The translations under genes were made by a program, and so were the position numbers. Of a DNA stretch of 12,327 bases, positions 1 through 7,035 are shown one piece after another. The notes under the pieces were generated by a model. The model made no database searches, was not told the DNA's origin, and was given only the letters and a program-made list of their open reading frames with translations. Position 1 is the stretch's first letter, and each line of letters opens with the position of its first letter. The stretch is from assembly GCA_023406715.1 (NCBI GenBank), contig JAEXVC010000192.1, forward strand, positions 1 through 12,327, in the 5' to 3' direction. The DNA is from Bacteroidota bacterium (GTDB lineage: Bacteria; Bacteroidota; Bacteroidia; Bacteroidales; Tenuifilaceae).

Positions 1-1
1 A

Positions 2-571
2 CTTGAAGGGCTTAAAAACGTAATGGTCTCCAATGGCTTTATCAACCTAAAACCACTCGATGAACTAACTGAACTGATAGATGCTTTTAATATCGACCTA
101 AAATCGTTCTCCGATACTTTTTACAGAGAACTAACAGGTGGGCGCTTGAACCCTGTGCTAAATACACTTTCACGGATTAAAGAATCGGGCAAGCATCTAG
201 AAATATCATTCTTGGTTATACCCACAAAGAACGATAATATTGATGATGCTTCGGCAATGTTTAACTGGATAGCCACAAATCTTGGCGAAGACACTATTCT
301 CCACATCAACAAGTACTATCCATCTTATAAAATGCAGATTCCGCCAACCTCAACCACAACGTTGATTGAATTTTACGAGTTAGCCAAAACAAAACTTAAA
401 TTTGTTTACATTGGAAATTTACATAGCGAAGATATTGGGTGTAACACCCAATGCCCATCCTGCTCTGCAATCGTTATTAAACGCTCAGGCTATCACACTT
501 CACTATCAGCGCTCGACAGCAAAGGATACTGCAAAATTTGTGGGTACGGGCCAATAGCTAATCTGGACTAA
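2..571 (+). CDS. amrS: AmmeMemoRadiSam system radical SAM enzyme, C-terminal part (5' end outside window)
   Basis: The reading frame is open to the left edge (seven codons precede the first ATG at 23), and that ATG lies inside a conserved strand reading VMVSNGFIN, so it is not the real start. About 189 residues are visible. They match the C-terminal half of the radical SAM member of the AmmeMemoRadiSam set, which is found with AMMECR1- and MEMO1-like proteins and whose reaction is not firmly known. Visible marks are the TNGYI-like strand, the DIDLKSFS-type segment, the HINKYYPSYKM segment, and a C-terminal metal-ribbon-like tail with CPSC and, 22 residues on, CKIC. The radical SAM CxxxCxxC cluster motif would lie upstream of the window and cannot be checked. 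The stop codon overlaps the stop of the convergent nitroreductase gene, leaving no room for a terminator. Family assignment is from recognised sequence pattern; the function of the system is inferred only by name. Confidence 0.85.
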   Translation, partial: LEGLKNVMVSNGFINLKPLDELTELIDAFNIDLKSFSDTFYRELTGGRLNPVLNTLSRIKESGKHLEISFLVIPTKNDNIDDASAMFNWIATNLGEDTILHINKYYPSYKMQIPPTSTTTLIEFYELAKTKLKFVYIGNLHSEDIGCNTQCPSCSAIVIKRSGYHTSLSALDSKGYCKICGYGPIANLD

Positions 572-1143
572 CCAACAATTAACTCATCCAAATCGCGTTT
601 GGGGACATGATGAACACCCTGCGAATCGCGCCAGTAAACCACGCTTCCATTGTCAGGTATTCGTTCAATTACAACCTCCTCCTTGGGGTAGCCCAATGCC
701 AGTACAAGCACAACCTTTAAATGCTCTGGCAAGTCAAGCGTTCTGCTTAAATCTTCTTTTCGTACCGAGGCAATTATACACCCTCCCAAACCTTTCTCTG
801 CAGCACCAAGCATAATTGTTTGAGCCATTATACCCTGATCCCACTGTGTTGATTCAGATATCCGCCGATCTTCCAGAATTACTATGTATGCAGAGGGTCT
901 CTCCCCTTCCGCTGGCCCATCCCAATCCTTAAGATAGCCTGCCCATGCAAGACTAGGGTATATCCTTTTGTTTAATAATTCATTGTTGGATAAAAAGAAT
1001 TTTAATGGTTGTAGATTTCTTCCTGTTGGACAAAGCCTTGCTAAGCCAACCAAATCAATCAACTCTTTTCTGTCAATAGGTTTATCTTGATAAAACCTTC
1101 TATAACTTCTATTTCTTTTAACAATATCAATTAACATAAGCAT
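568..1143 (-). CDS. Nitroreductase family FMN-dependent oxidoreductase
   Basis: A 191-residue protein of the compact nitroreductase fold, which binds FMN as a homodimer and passes electrons from NAD(P)H to nitro compounds, quinones or other acceptors; the true substrate cannot be told. Family marks are the N-terminal phosphate-binding RNRSYRRF (residues 10-17), a CPTGRNLQPL segment (38-47, the usual S/A-x-x-x-Q-P), and GLGGCIIA (118-125) in the second FMN-contacting region. Length is normal for the short subfamily. Two starts are possible, Met1 or Met3; neither has a Shine-Dalgarno sequence, so the choice is open. It lies downstream of the sodB terminator on the same strand, so it probably has its own promoter in the 25 or so bases before it or depends on read-through. 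Its 3' end overlaps the convergent radical SAM gene by four bases. A role in redox balance is suggested by the neighbouring superoxide dismutase but is not shown. Confidence 0.86.
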   Translation of the reverse strand: MLMLIDIVKRNRSYRRFYQDKPIDRKELIDLVGLARLCPTGRNLQPLKFFLSNNELLNKRIYPSLAWAGYLKDWDGPAEGERPSAYIVILEDRRISESTQWDQGIMAQTIMLGAAEKGLGGCIIASVRKEDLSRTLDLPEHLKVVLVLALGYPKEEVVIERIPDNGSVVYWRDSQGVHHVPKRDLDELIVG

Positions 1144-1167
1144 AAATTTTGTTCAACTATGACTATC

Positions 1168-1198
1168 AAAAAACCCGATGCGTTTAATTCATCGGGTT
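1168..1198 (-). terminator. Rho-independent terminator of the sodB transcript
   Basis: A 9-base-pair perfect stem, AACCCGATG (1172-1180) with CATCGGGTT (1190-1198), closes a 9-base loop. Read on the minus strand it is followed by six T (1168-1173, partly inside the stem). It begins 10 bases after the Fe-type superoxide dismutase stop, so it ends that transcript before the nitroreductase gene. Confidence 0.88.
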
Positions 1199-1207
1199 AA
1201 TATTAAA

Positions 1208-1786
1208 CTATCCTAAGCGTTCCTCAATAATCTTCCAGTCCAGAATTTCCCAGAATTTCTGAAGATAGTCAGCCCTTCGGTTTTGGTAATCCAAATAGTA
1301 AGCATGCTCCCAAACATCGCAGGTAAGCAAGGGCTTTAGCCCTTTCCTTAGGGGATTGCCAGCATTCGGCTCTTGGCTTATCTCTAAATGCCCTTGATTA
1401 TTCAATGATAACCATGCCCAACCTGAACCGAAAAGAGTTAAGGCTGCCTTATTGAATTTTTCTTTAAACTCAGATAAAGTTCCGTAATCCGACTCAATTA
1501 ATCGTAATAAACGACCAGTAGGTGCAGATTTGGGAATAGGAGAAAATGATTCAAAATAAAAAGTATGATTCCAAACCTGAGCACCATTGTTGAATATTCC
1601 TCCATCGGACTCTTTAATGATTGTTTCGAGGGTTGCATTCTCGAAAGGTGTCCCAACTATCAGGTTATTTAAGTTATTAACGTATGCCTGATGATGTTTT
1701 CCATAGTGAAAATCAAATGTTTGCGATGAAATAACATTCTTCAAGTCATCAGTAGCGTAGGGTAACTTTGGTAATTCGTGTGTCAT
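1208..1786 (-). CDS. sodB: Superoxide dismutase, Fe type
   Basis: A 192-residue cytoplasmic Fe/Mn-family superoxide dismutase that converts superoxide to hydrogen peroxide and oxygen. All four metal ligands are present: His27 (in FHYGKHH), His74 (in VWNH), Asp157 and His161 (in DVWEHAYY). The residue four before His74 is Gln70 (NNGAQVWNH), where Fe enzymes carry the active-site Gln, and the loop where Mn enzymes carry it reads NAGNPL, with no Gln. This is the Fe (or cambialistic) signature. Full length with intact termini. Its start is 26 bases after the stop of the TPR-SpoIIE phosphatase gene on the same strand, with no hairpin between, so the two may be cotranscribed; a strong terminator follows. 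A second, Mn-type paralogue lies at 4472-5077. Metal preference is inferred from the residues and can be misleading in this family. Confidence 0.94.
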   Translation of the reverse strand: MTHELPKLPYATDDLKNVISSQTFDFHYGKHHQAYVNNLNNLIVGTPFENATLETIIKESDGGIFNNGAQVWNHTFYFESFSPIPKSAPTGRLLRLIESDYGTLSEFKEKFNKAALTLFGSGWAWLSLNNQGHLEISQEPNAGNPLRKGLKPLLTCDVWEHAYYLDYQNRRADYLQKFWEILDWKIIEERLG

Positions 1787-1812
1787 ATTTACTATGTTTT
1801 GGTTTATTTTTT

Positions 1813-4242
1813 TTAGGATAATCTAACTCCCATCACTAGAATATCGTCAGTTTGGTTTTCCGTTTCACCCTTCCACTTTTCCAAGGAAGTCCAGATAACC
1901 TGTTTTTGCTGGTTAAGCGGTAATCCCTTTACTGAATTTAGCAATGATCTGAATGCAGTATGACCAAATTTCTTGCTCATCTCGCCACCAAACTGATCCA
2001 TAAATCCATCGGAGAATAAGTATATTGTATCACCCTGATTAAGTTTAAATTTAATTTCATTGAACGGCTCCATTTTCTCAAAGTACGATACAGGCATTCT
2101 GTCGGGTTTCAGTTCAATTAAACCATCAAAGTGAGTAACAATTCTCTCGTGGGGTTCAAAGGTTGAATTTGTACTAATAATGATTGGAATATTGGCCCCA
2201 GCATAGGTTAAAACTTGGGTGTTTTTATCGTAAGTACATAATGCGATATCCATTCCATCGTGACTATCGTCTTCGCCACCCCTTTGTCCGAGCGCATTAA
2301 TAATATTCTGCCGTAATGCACCTAAAATTGTTGCAGGTGTGCGAACCGATTCCCGCGTAATCATGTCGTTAATCATAGATATCCCAAGCATACTCATAAA
2401 ACCACCAGGGACACCATGACCAGTAGAATCGGCTGCAGCAAAACCTATTTGCTGTCCACAATTACCAACCCAGTAAAAATCGCCTCCTACAGACTCCTTG
2501 GGCTGATAAATAATAAAATAATCCACAAAGTACTGCTGAAGCTGTAAAGAGGTAGGTAAAATTGCTTGCTGGATTTTTTTTGCATAGTCTATTGATTCAC
2601 CTAAATCGGTAAGCATGTTGATAATCCTATCGCGCTGGTAAATCACCAAATTCTTTTGGATTTCCAATTCATCACGCTGCTCTATTAACTCTTGTTTTTG
2701 CCTCTCAACTTCAAGCTGCTGATGCCCAAGTTCATTATTAACTCTTTGTTTATTTCGTAGAGTGTATAAAAATAACCCTAATACCGCTAATGTTAACCCA
2801 AAGGCTCCCATAAAAAAGTATGCCAATCGTGTTTTACTTCTCCGCTCCTTCTCTACCACCATAAGTTCAGAGTCCTTCAAAACGGAGTGCTTTTGCATAA
2901 GCGCATCGTACTCTGATTTAAGCTGTATGGTTAACATCTTTTTTAGGTTACTTTGCCCCATAATACTATCATGCACGGCAACATATTGCCTGTAATAGTA
3001 AAGGCTTTTCTGACAATCGCCCAGCTGAAAGTGAAAATCGTACAAATTCTTATATATCTGGTCCTTAATATCAAGCATCTGAGAACTCAACGCAATCTTC
3101 TCCGCATCGCTCATTAACTCAAACGCTTTATTTCTTTGTCCAATTTCAAAGTAGGTAATGGCTAACTGCACTAAAGACTCAACTTGTCCACGAGACTCAT
3201 TAATATCCTTGTAACTATAATATGCACTATTTAAAAATTCTAAAGACTTATCGTATAGTTTAACTTTCCGGTACACTTCGCCTTTGAACCTGTTTACATT
3301 TGCAAAGCCCCCTCTATCTTTAATCTGTTCTTTAATTATTCCTGCTTGGTCAAAGTAAAGCAAAGCGCTATCGAGTTTATTTTGTATTAAAAAAACCGAG
3401 CCAATGTTCATTAAGGAATTAGAAATACCCCGTCTATCATTTAACTGAATTTTAATTGCCCACGATTTTTTTAAATTTCCGATGGCCTTGTCGTATTCCT
3501 TAATATCTCTAAATACTAGCCCAATATTATTATACTGATATGAAATACCCTGTAAATCATTCACTTCAATCCGGAGAGGTAATGCTTTAAGGAAAAAATC
3601 CAGCGCATTGCTATAGTCCCCTTGATACCAAAACAACACACCAATACTGTTTAATACCGAAGCAATACCCGATTTATCATTCATCCCTTCTCGAATATTT
3701 AATGCTTTAATATAGTATTCCATTGCTTCGGAATATTTTCCTAGCTGAGATAATGTAAGCCCTACACCAAAAATGGATTCTGCAACTCCCGAAGTATCTT
3801 TAATTATCTCGGCTAAGGAAATCGCTTGCTGATAAAACGCAATGGAACTATCGTTACTATCTGTTCTTCGGTAATAGTTTCCGAGTTGACAATAAGCTTG
3901 TATCTCAGCACTTTTATCGGAAATCCGCTTAAAACCAGATAGCGATTCATTAAGGTAATAAACCGCAGAATCCATTGCGGAGGTTTCATAGTAAGTTCGT
4001 CCAAGATAAAAATTGCCCCAAGCAACTCCTTTTTCATAATTTGTTTTTAAAGACCACCCTATAACATCTCTCGATAACTTTTGAGCAGCATTGAATTCTC
4101 TAGAGTCAATTAGTGTTTTTATTGCAGCAATATTACCATTAATCTTGCTTGTATCCGAAGAACCATAAATAAATTGTGAATTAGCTACTGTAAGGAAGCA
4201 AGCAAGAAAAAAGAATTTATGTGGGAAAAAAAATCGACTCAT
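1813..4242 (-). CDS. Membrane-anchored TPR sensor with SpoIIE/PP2C-like serine phosphatase domain
   Basis: An 809-residue protein. Residues 1-28 look like a signal peptide (basic start, then an FFFLACFLTVA core). Residues 69-428 form nine tandem 40-residue TPRs. One transmembrane helix lies at about 474-494, followed by a charged coiled coil (about 500-545), the IDYAKKIQQAILP linker (551-563) and a PP2C/SpoIIE phosphatase domain (about 570-809). Metal-binding motifs are complete: GGDFYW (Asp588), ADSTGHGVPGG (Asp605), DGMDIAL (Asp665), LFSDGFMDQ (Asp745) and TDDILV (Asp799/Asp800). The likely topology is TPRs in the periplasm and phosphatase in the cytoplasm. Known relatives dephosphorylate phosphoserine on anti-anti-sigma proteins in partner-switching circuits. 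No kinase or STAS partner is in the window, so the target is unknown. It is set apart from sodA by a terminator and is followed at 26 bases by sodB. Start at 4242 is chosen because it gives the signal peptide. Confidence 0.93.
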   Translation of the reverse strand: MSRFFFPHKFFFLACFLTVANSQFIYGSSDTSKINGNIAAIKTLIDSREFNAAQKLSRDVIGWSLKTNYEKGVAWGNFYLGRTYYETSAMDSAVYYLNESLSGFKRISDKSAEIQAYCQLGNYYRRTDSNDSSIAFYQQAISLAEIIKDTSGVAESIFGVGLTLSQLGKYSEAMEYYIKALNIREGMNDKSGIASVLNSIGVLFWYQGDYSNALDFFLKALPLRIEVNDLQGISYQYNNIGLVFRDIKEYDKAIGNLKKSWAIKIQLNDRRGISNSLMNIGSVFLIQNKLDSALLYFDQAGIIKEQIKDRGGFANVNRFKGEVYRKVKLYDKSLEFLNSAYYSYKDINESRGQVESLVQLAITYFEIGQRNKAFELMSDAEKIALSSQMLDIKDQIYKNLYDFHFQLGDCQKSLYYYRQYVAVHDSIMGQSNLKKMLTIQLKSEYDALMQKHSVLKDSELMVVEKERRSKTRLAYFFMGAFGLTLAVLGLFLYTLRNKQRVNNELGHQQLEVERQKQELIEQRDELEIQKNLVIYQRDRIINMLTDLGESIDYAKKIQQAILPTSLQLQQYFVDYFIIYQPKESVGGDFYWVGNCGQQIGFAAADSTGHGVPGGFMSMLGISMINDMITRESVRTPATILGALRQNIINALGQRGGEDDSHDGMDIALCTYDKNTQVLTYAGANIPIIISTNSTFEPHERIVTHFDGLIELKPDRMPVSYFEKMEPFNEIKFKLNQGDTIYLFSDGFMDQFGGEMSKKFGHTAFRSLLNSVKGLPLNQQKQVIWTSLEKWKGETENQTDDILVMGVRLS
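2959..4038 (-). repeat. Nine tandem 40-residue TPR units in the SpoIIE phosphatase
   Basis: Units begin at residues 69, 109, 149, 189, 229, 269, 309, 349 and 389, each exactly 40 residues (120 bases) from the next. Most start with an acidic residue and a D-x-x-G-I-A/S turn, followed by an I-G helix-A signature and an A-L/F-x-x-x-x-x-A helix B. In DNA the turn recurs as similar stretches at about 3301, 3421, 3541, 3661 and 3781. The last two units are the most diverged. The 40-residue period is longer than the classical 34 and fits extended-helix TPR subfamilies. Confidence 0.85.
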
Positions 4243-4396
4243 TTATTGTGATTCTTAAATTAAAAAACCGCACACAACTATTGCGTCAAAAAAAGTAAAA
4301 ATAATTTACAATTTAATCAAAATTTAAGGTATGTGTAAAGATTCCCATAGAAATTATCAAAAAATAATTTTTACACCTGAACATATTTTCGTTAAT

Positions 4397-4427
4397 AAAA
4401 AAACGGTCGGAACTTAGTGTCCGACCG
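4397..4427 (-). terminator. Rho-independent terminator of the sodA transcript
   Basis: The stem CGGTCGG (4404-4410) pairs with CCGACCG (4421-4427) around a 10-base loop. On the minus strand it runs into seven T (4397-4403). It lies 45 bases after the Mn-type superoxide dismutase stop and separates it from the TPR-SpoIIE gene, whose promoter must then lie between 4243 and about 4396. No clear TAnnTTTG element was found in that spacer. Confidence 0.9.
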
Positions 4428-4471
4428 CAAACCAAAACATAAACCAAACCAAACTAAACAAATATATTTAA

Positions 4472-5077
4472 CTATAATTTCAATTCAAACCTGGTTTCCA
4501 CTGTTTTCCAGTCTATAACATTCCAGAAGTTCTGAATATACTCTGGTCTTCTATTTTGATACTTTAAGTAGTATGCGTGCTCCCAAACATCTATACATAA
4601 CAATGGAAAACCTTTTACCTCGGAAACATCCATTAAAGGATTATCCTGATTAGGAGTAGAAAACACTTTAAGTTCACCATTATCAATAACCAACCATGCC
4701 CAGCCAGAGCCAAAACGTGTTGTTGCTGTAGCCGAAAACTTCTCCTTAAATTCTCCGAAAGAACCAAAAGTTTTTTGTATTTGTTTCAGAAGCTCTCCTG
4801 AAGGTTCTCCTCCTCCATTGGGTGACATAAGTTCCCAAAATAAGTTGTGATTGTAGTAGCCACCTCCATTGTTCCTGACCGCAGGAGAGTGCTTTGAAAT
4901 ATCTTTAAGAATCTCCTCAATAGGTAAACTTGCAATAGAGGTATTGTCTATTGCTGCATTAAGATTATTTGTATAAGCGCCATGATGCTTGGTGTGATGA
5001 ATTTCCATTGTAAGAGCATCGATATAAGGCTCTAAAGCCTTATAGTCATATTTTAATGTAGGTAATTGAAAAGACAT
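4472..5077 (-). CDS. sodA: Superoxide dismutase, Mn type
   Basis: A 201-residue superoxide dismutase of the Fe/Mn family. Metal ligands are His27 (IHHTKHH), His77 (YYNH), Asp163 and His167 (DVWEHAYY). Four residues before His77 is Gly73 (NNGGGYYNH), and the later loop reads PNQDNPL with Gln144. Gly at the first site with Gln at the second is the arrangement known from Mn enzymes, the opposite of the paralogue at 1208-1786. The SPNGGGEPSG stretch after the second ligand is also typical of Mn-type enzymes. It is monocistronic: a terminator follows, and a bidirectional terminator lies upstream at 5156-5190. A perfect 15-base dyad sits 54-68 bases before the start and could be an operator. True metal use would need measurement; the residues only predict it. 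Confidence 0.93.
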   Translation of the reverse strand: MSFQLPTLKYDYKALEPYIDALTMEIHHTKHHGAYTNNLNAAIDNTSIASLPIEEILKDISKHSPAVRNNGGGYYNHNLFWELMSPNGGGEPSGELLKQIQKTFGSFGEFKEKFSATATTRFGSGWAWLVIDNGELKVFSTPNQDNPLMDVSEVKGFPLLCIDVWEHAYYLKYQNRRPEYIQNFWNVIDWKTVETRFELKL

Positions 5078-5130
5078 AACTCAAATTTTTAAATTATTAT
5101 TTATAATCATTACAAATAAATAACTCCCCA

Positions 5131-5145
5131 GAACAAAAATTGTTC
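5131..5145. promoter_or_regulatory. Perfect dyad upstream of sodA, possible operator
   Basis: GAACAA-AAA-TTGTTC is a perfect 6-3-6 inverted repeat 54-68 bases before the Mn superoxide dismutase start, where a promoter would be expected. The regulator is not identified. It has no T-run after it and an AT-rich stem, so it is a poor terminator; the true terminator lies just beyond it. Confidence 0.35.
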
Positions 5146-5155
5146 ATTTTAATAC

Positions 5156-5190
5156 AAAAAAAATGCAAGCCAGTGGCTTGCATTTTTTTA
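5156..5190. terminator. Bidirectional hairpin terminator between the small orphan gene and sodA
   Basis: ATGCAAGCC (5163-5171) pairs with GGCTTGCAT (5175-5183) around an AGT loop. Flanking A-run (5156-5163) and T-run (5183-5189) extend the stem and give a U-tract in either direction. On the minus strand it starts 14 bases after the stop of the 75-residue gene, so it most likely ends that transcript and insulates sodA. Confidence 0.88.
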
Positions 5191-5203
5191 TACTTAAATC
5201 TAT

Positions 5204-5431
5204 TTACTTACTATCGTCTGTATTTCCGTTTGTATACTTTACAACTTCTTTTTTGTAGGTATACACCTCTATGCCCATAAAAAAGTACCTAACAATCCAA
5301 AACTCCACGTACCATTTTTCATCTAAAGAATGAATTCTATCTATTATTTGACGAGTTCTTCCAAAAAAAGGCTTTTTAATATTCTCCATCTGATAGTTAT
5401 AAAGTCCACTATATCCTTCGTTATTTATCAT
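5204..5431 (-). CDS. Small uncharacterised protein, 75 residues
   Basis: I do not recognise this protein. It has 75 residues, starts with an Asn/Tyr-rich stretch, has a basic centre (IKKPFFGRTRQIIDRIH, residues 18-34), then an aromatic segment WYVEFWIVRYFFMGIEVYTY (40-59) that could be a buried amphipathic beta region or a short membrane-associated segment, and a polar tail. There is no signal peptide and no cysteine. An internal Met15 gives a 61-residue alternative start. Support for it being real is the good coding-like composition, its position in line with minus-strand neighbours and the strong terminator 14 bases past its stop. It begins 95 bases after mqnD with no terminator between, so it could be the tail of the mqnBD transcript. 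A spurious frame remains possible. Confidence 0.6.
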   Translation of the reverse strand: MINNEGYSGLYNYQMENIKKPFFGRTRQIIDRIHSLDEKWYVEFWIVRYFFMGIEVYTYKKEVVKYTNGNTDDSK

Positions 5432-5526
5432 AAAATTAACATTTAGTTAATAATATAAACTATCTCTAAGATGTTTTTTTAAAGTAAACTATTTATTATG
5501 GAATTTGTTTCTTGAATATCAGAGTT

Positions 5527-6357
5527 TTAACCTACAAAAAAATTACTTACATCAAAATCATGGCTTAACCTATCGGATGATTTAAGTAATTCAACAACTG
5601 CTAATTTGCCATTCTCACCTAAATCTAGGGAATATTTATTTACATACAAATCAATATGTTTTTGCATAATATCCCTATCCATTTCCTGCGCATATTGAGT
5701 AACATAACTCATTATCTCCTTTGGATTATTAAAGGCATATTCAATACTCTCTTTCACTAATTGATTCATTGTATATTTTAATTCATCAGAAAAATCCCTT
5801 CGAACAAGGATTCCGCCGAGCGGTGTAGGTAAGCCAGTTTTTGTCTCCCAAAAATCTCCCAAATCCGCAATCTTAAGCAAGCCTTTTTGTTCGTAGGTAA
5901 AACGTGATTCATGAATAATAACACCAACATCGGCAGCGTTACTTAGAACCACATCCATAATATCCGAGAAAAGATAAAATTTTTTATCGGCAACATTCGG
6001 ATAGGCTAAGTTAAAAAGTAGATGTGCCGTGGTATGATCGCCAGGTAAAGCAATTCGAGCAAAAGGAATCTCATCGGAATAAATTTTCCTTTTACTTACC
6101 ACTAATGGTCCAACACCGTTACCCAATGCACTTCCTGAGGTAAGCAGTTGATAATTATTTGCAACAAATGGAACTGCACCATAGCTCAACTTTGAGATAT
6201 CAGGAATTCCTTGCTCTGCACTTTTATTAAGTTCATCTATATCAGTCAAATGAACATCAAACTGTAATCCTCTTGTATCAATTTTACCCAAAACCAACGC
6301 CCCGAACATAAATGTGTCGTTAGGACAGGTAGAAAAATTTAATTTGAGTCGCATCAT
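5527..6357 (-). CDS. mqnD: 1,4-dihydroxy-6-naphthoate synthase (futalosine menaquinone pathway)
   Basis: A 276-residue MqnD, a periplasmic-binding-protein-like fold enzyme that works in the cytoplasm. It turns cyclic dehypoxanthine futalosine into 1,4-dihydroxy-6-naphthoate, which later steps carry to menaquinone. Family marks are STCPNDTFMF (residues 9-18), GALVLGKI (19-26), DIDELN (39-44), KLSYGA (56-61), GSALGNGVGPLVV (75-87), ALPGDHTTAHLLF (103-115), GVIIHESRF (145-153) and LPTPLGGI (176-183). His149 is the counterpart of the histidine proposed as the catalytic base in the Thermus enzyme. Length is normal. Met1 and Met2 are both possible starts. It follows mqnB after 9 bases, so the two are surely one operon; the other genes of the route (mqnA, mqnC, mqnE) are not in the window. 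Confidence 0.94.
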   Translation of the reverse strand: MMRLKLNFSTCPNDTFMFGALVLGKIDTRGLQFDVHLTDIDELNKSAEQGIPDISKLSYGAVPFVANNYQLLTSGSALGNGVGPLVVSKRKIYSDEIPFARIALPGDHTTAHLLFNLAYPNVADKKFYLFSDIMDVVLSNAADVGVIIHESRFTYEQKGLLKIADLGDFWETKTGLPTPLGGILVRRDFSDELKYTMNQLVKESIEYAFNNPKEIMSYVTQYAQEMDRDIMQKHIDLYVNKYSLDLGENGKLAVVELLKSSDRLSHDFDVSNFFVG

Positions 6358-6366
6358 TCAAAATTT

Positions 6367-7035
6367 TCAAATTATTTCGATTCTACTGGATATAAATTTA
6401 ATTACCTCAGCATTCAAATTATCAAGCGCCTCTTTTATTCGCCACTTGCTTTTATCCCTTAACTCAACAAAATTTGAAATAGCCCTAAGGCAAATAAAAG
6501 GTTTGTTTAAAAGTAAACAAACATAAAACACCGCAGCACTCTCCATTGTTTCAATATCGGGGTTCCAAAGTTGTTTTATCTTAACAATACTTTGCTCAGA
6601 GCCACTGGCAGTCCCAAGTGTAATACCTCTAACTTTAAATAAGTATTCGGAAATATTGATTTTTTTGAGCCAAGGGTTTGATAAACTATTAACATTGGAA
6701 GATGCATTAGCAAAACCTGCTTCACTTAAAGAAATAAAAAGACCATTGTTGTCGATACCATAGTCGCCAAAGCAATCCCAATCCACAGTAACAACTTGAC
6801 CAATGTTGATATTTGAACTGTAACTTCCAGCAATGCCAACATTTATAATGAAATCATAATCCTCAACAAAACGAGCCAAATAAAATGCTGTAGGAACGGC
6901 GCCTACACCTGTAATTAAAACATCTACCGAATTTTCTGACACATCAAACAGCCTATGAGGCACACCTATTTTCGCAGATTCTTTCAATAATCCTTTGACC
7001 TCTAACTCCGTAGCCGCAACAAGTAGTATTTTCAA
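6367..7035 (-). CDS. mqnB: Futalosine hydrolase
   Basis: A 222-residue member of the nucleoside phosphorylase/MTA-nucleosidase superfamily that splits futalosine into hypoxanthine and dehypoxanthine futalosine. Visible motifs are the N-terminal VAATELEV strand (residues 6-13, with the conserved Glu), INVGIAGS (64-71), ETMESAAVF (162-170, nucleoside-binding Met-Glu) and RAISNFVELRDKSKW (184-198). MTA/SAH nucleosidases usually have Ser-Asp in the last motif; Ser-Asn followed by VE-x-RDKSKW is what I expect of MqnB, and linkage to mqnD 9 bases downstream settles the assignment. It is the first gene of the operon and is divergent from the pterin pair. Having a hydrolase implies the branch that passes through futalosine rather than direct hydrolysis of aminofutalosine. 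Confidence 0.93.
   Translation of the reverse strand: MKILLVAATELEVKGLLKESAKIGVPHRLFDVSENSVDVLITGVGAVPTAFYLARFVEDYDFIINVGIAGSYSSNINIGQVVTVDWDCFGDYGIDNNGLFISLSEAGFANASSNVNSLSNPWLKKINISEYLFKVRGITLGTASGSEQSIVKIKQLWNPDIETMESAAVFYVCLLLNKPFICLRAISNFVELRDKSKWRIKEALDNLNAEVIKFISSRIEII

Noticed and set aside
23..25. ATG at 23 as the start of the radical SAM gene
   Set aside because: It falls within a conserved core strand of the family, and the frame is open upstream to the edge.
3813..4037. A 74-codon minus-strand frame within the TPR region
   Set aside because: It is an out-of-frame shadow of the repeats in the phosphatase gene, whose frame has intact domains throughout.
2959..4038. CRISPR-like 120-base periodicity
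   Set aside because: The periodicity comes from coding 40-residue TPR units; the repeats are diverged and there are no unique spacers between identical repeats.
4243..4396. A small RNA or promoter in the spacer before the TPR-SpoIIE gene
   Set aside because: The spacer is AT-rich with no strong hairpin apart from the sodA terminator and no clear TAnnTTTG with a -33 partner.
5435..5451. ATTAAC-N5-GTTAAT dyad as an operator
   Set aside because: The sequence is wholly AT-rich apart from two bases and lies against the start codon; such short dyads occur by chance in these spacers, so it is not listed as a feature.
6314..6526. A 70-codon plus-strand frame across the mqnB/mqnD junction
   Set aside because: It lies opposite two well-supported enzymes, has no recognisable family pattern and no promoter or terminator of its own.
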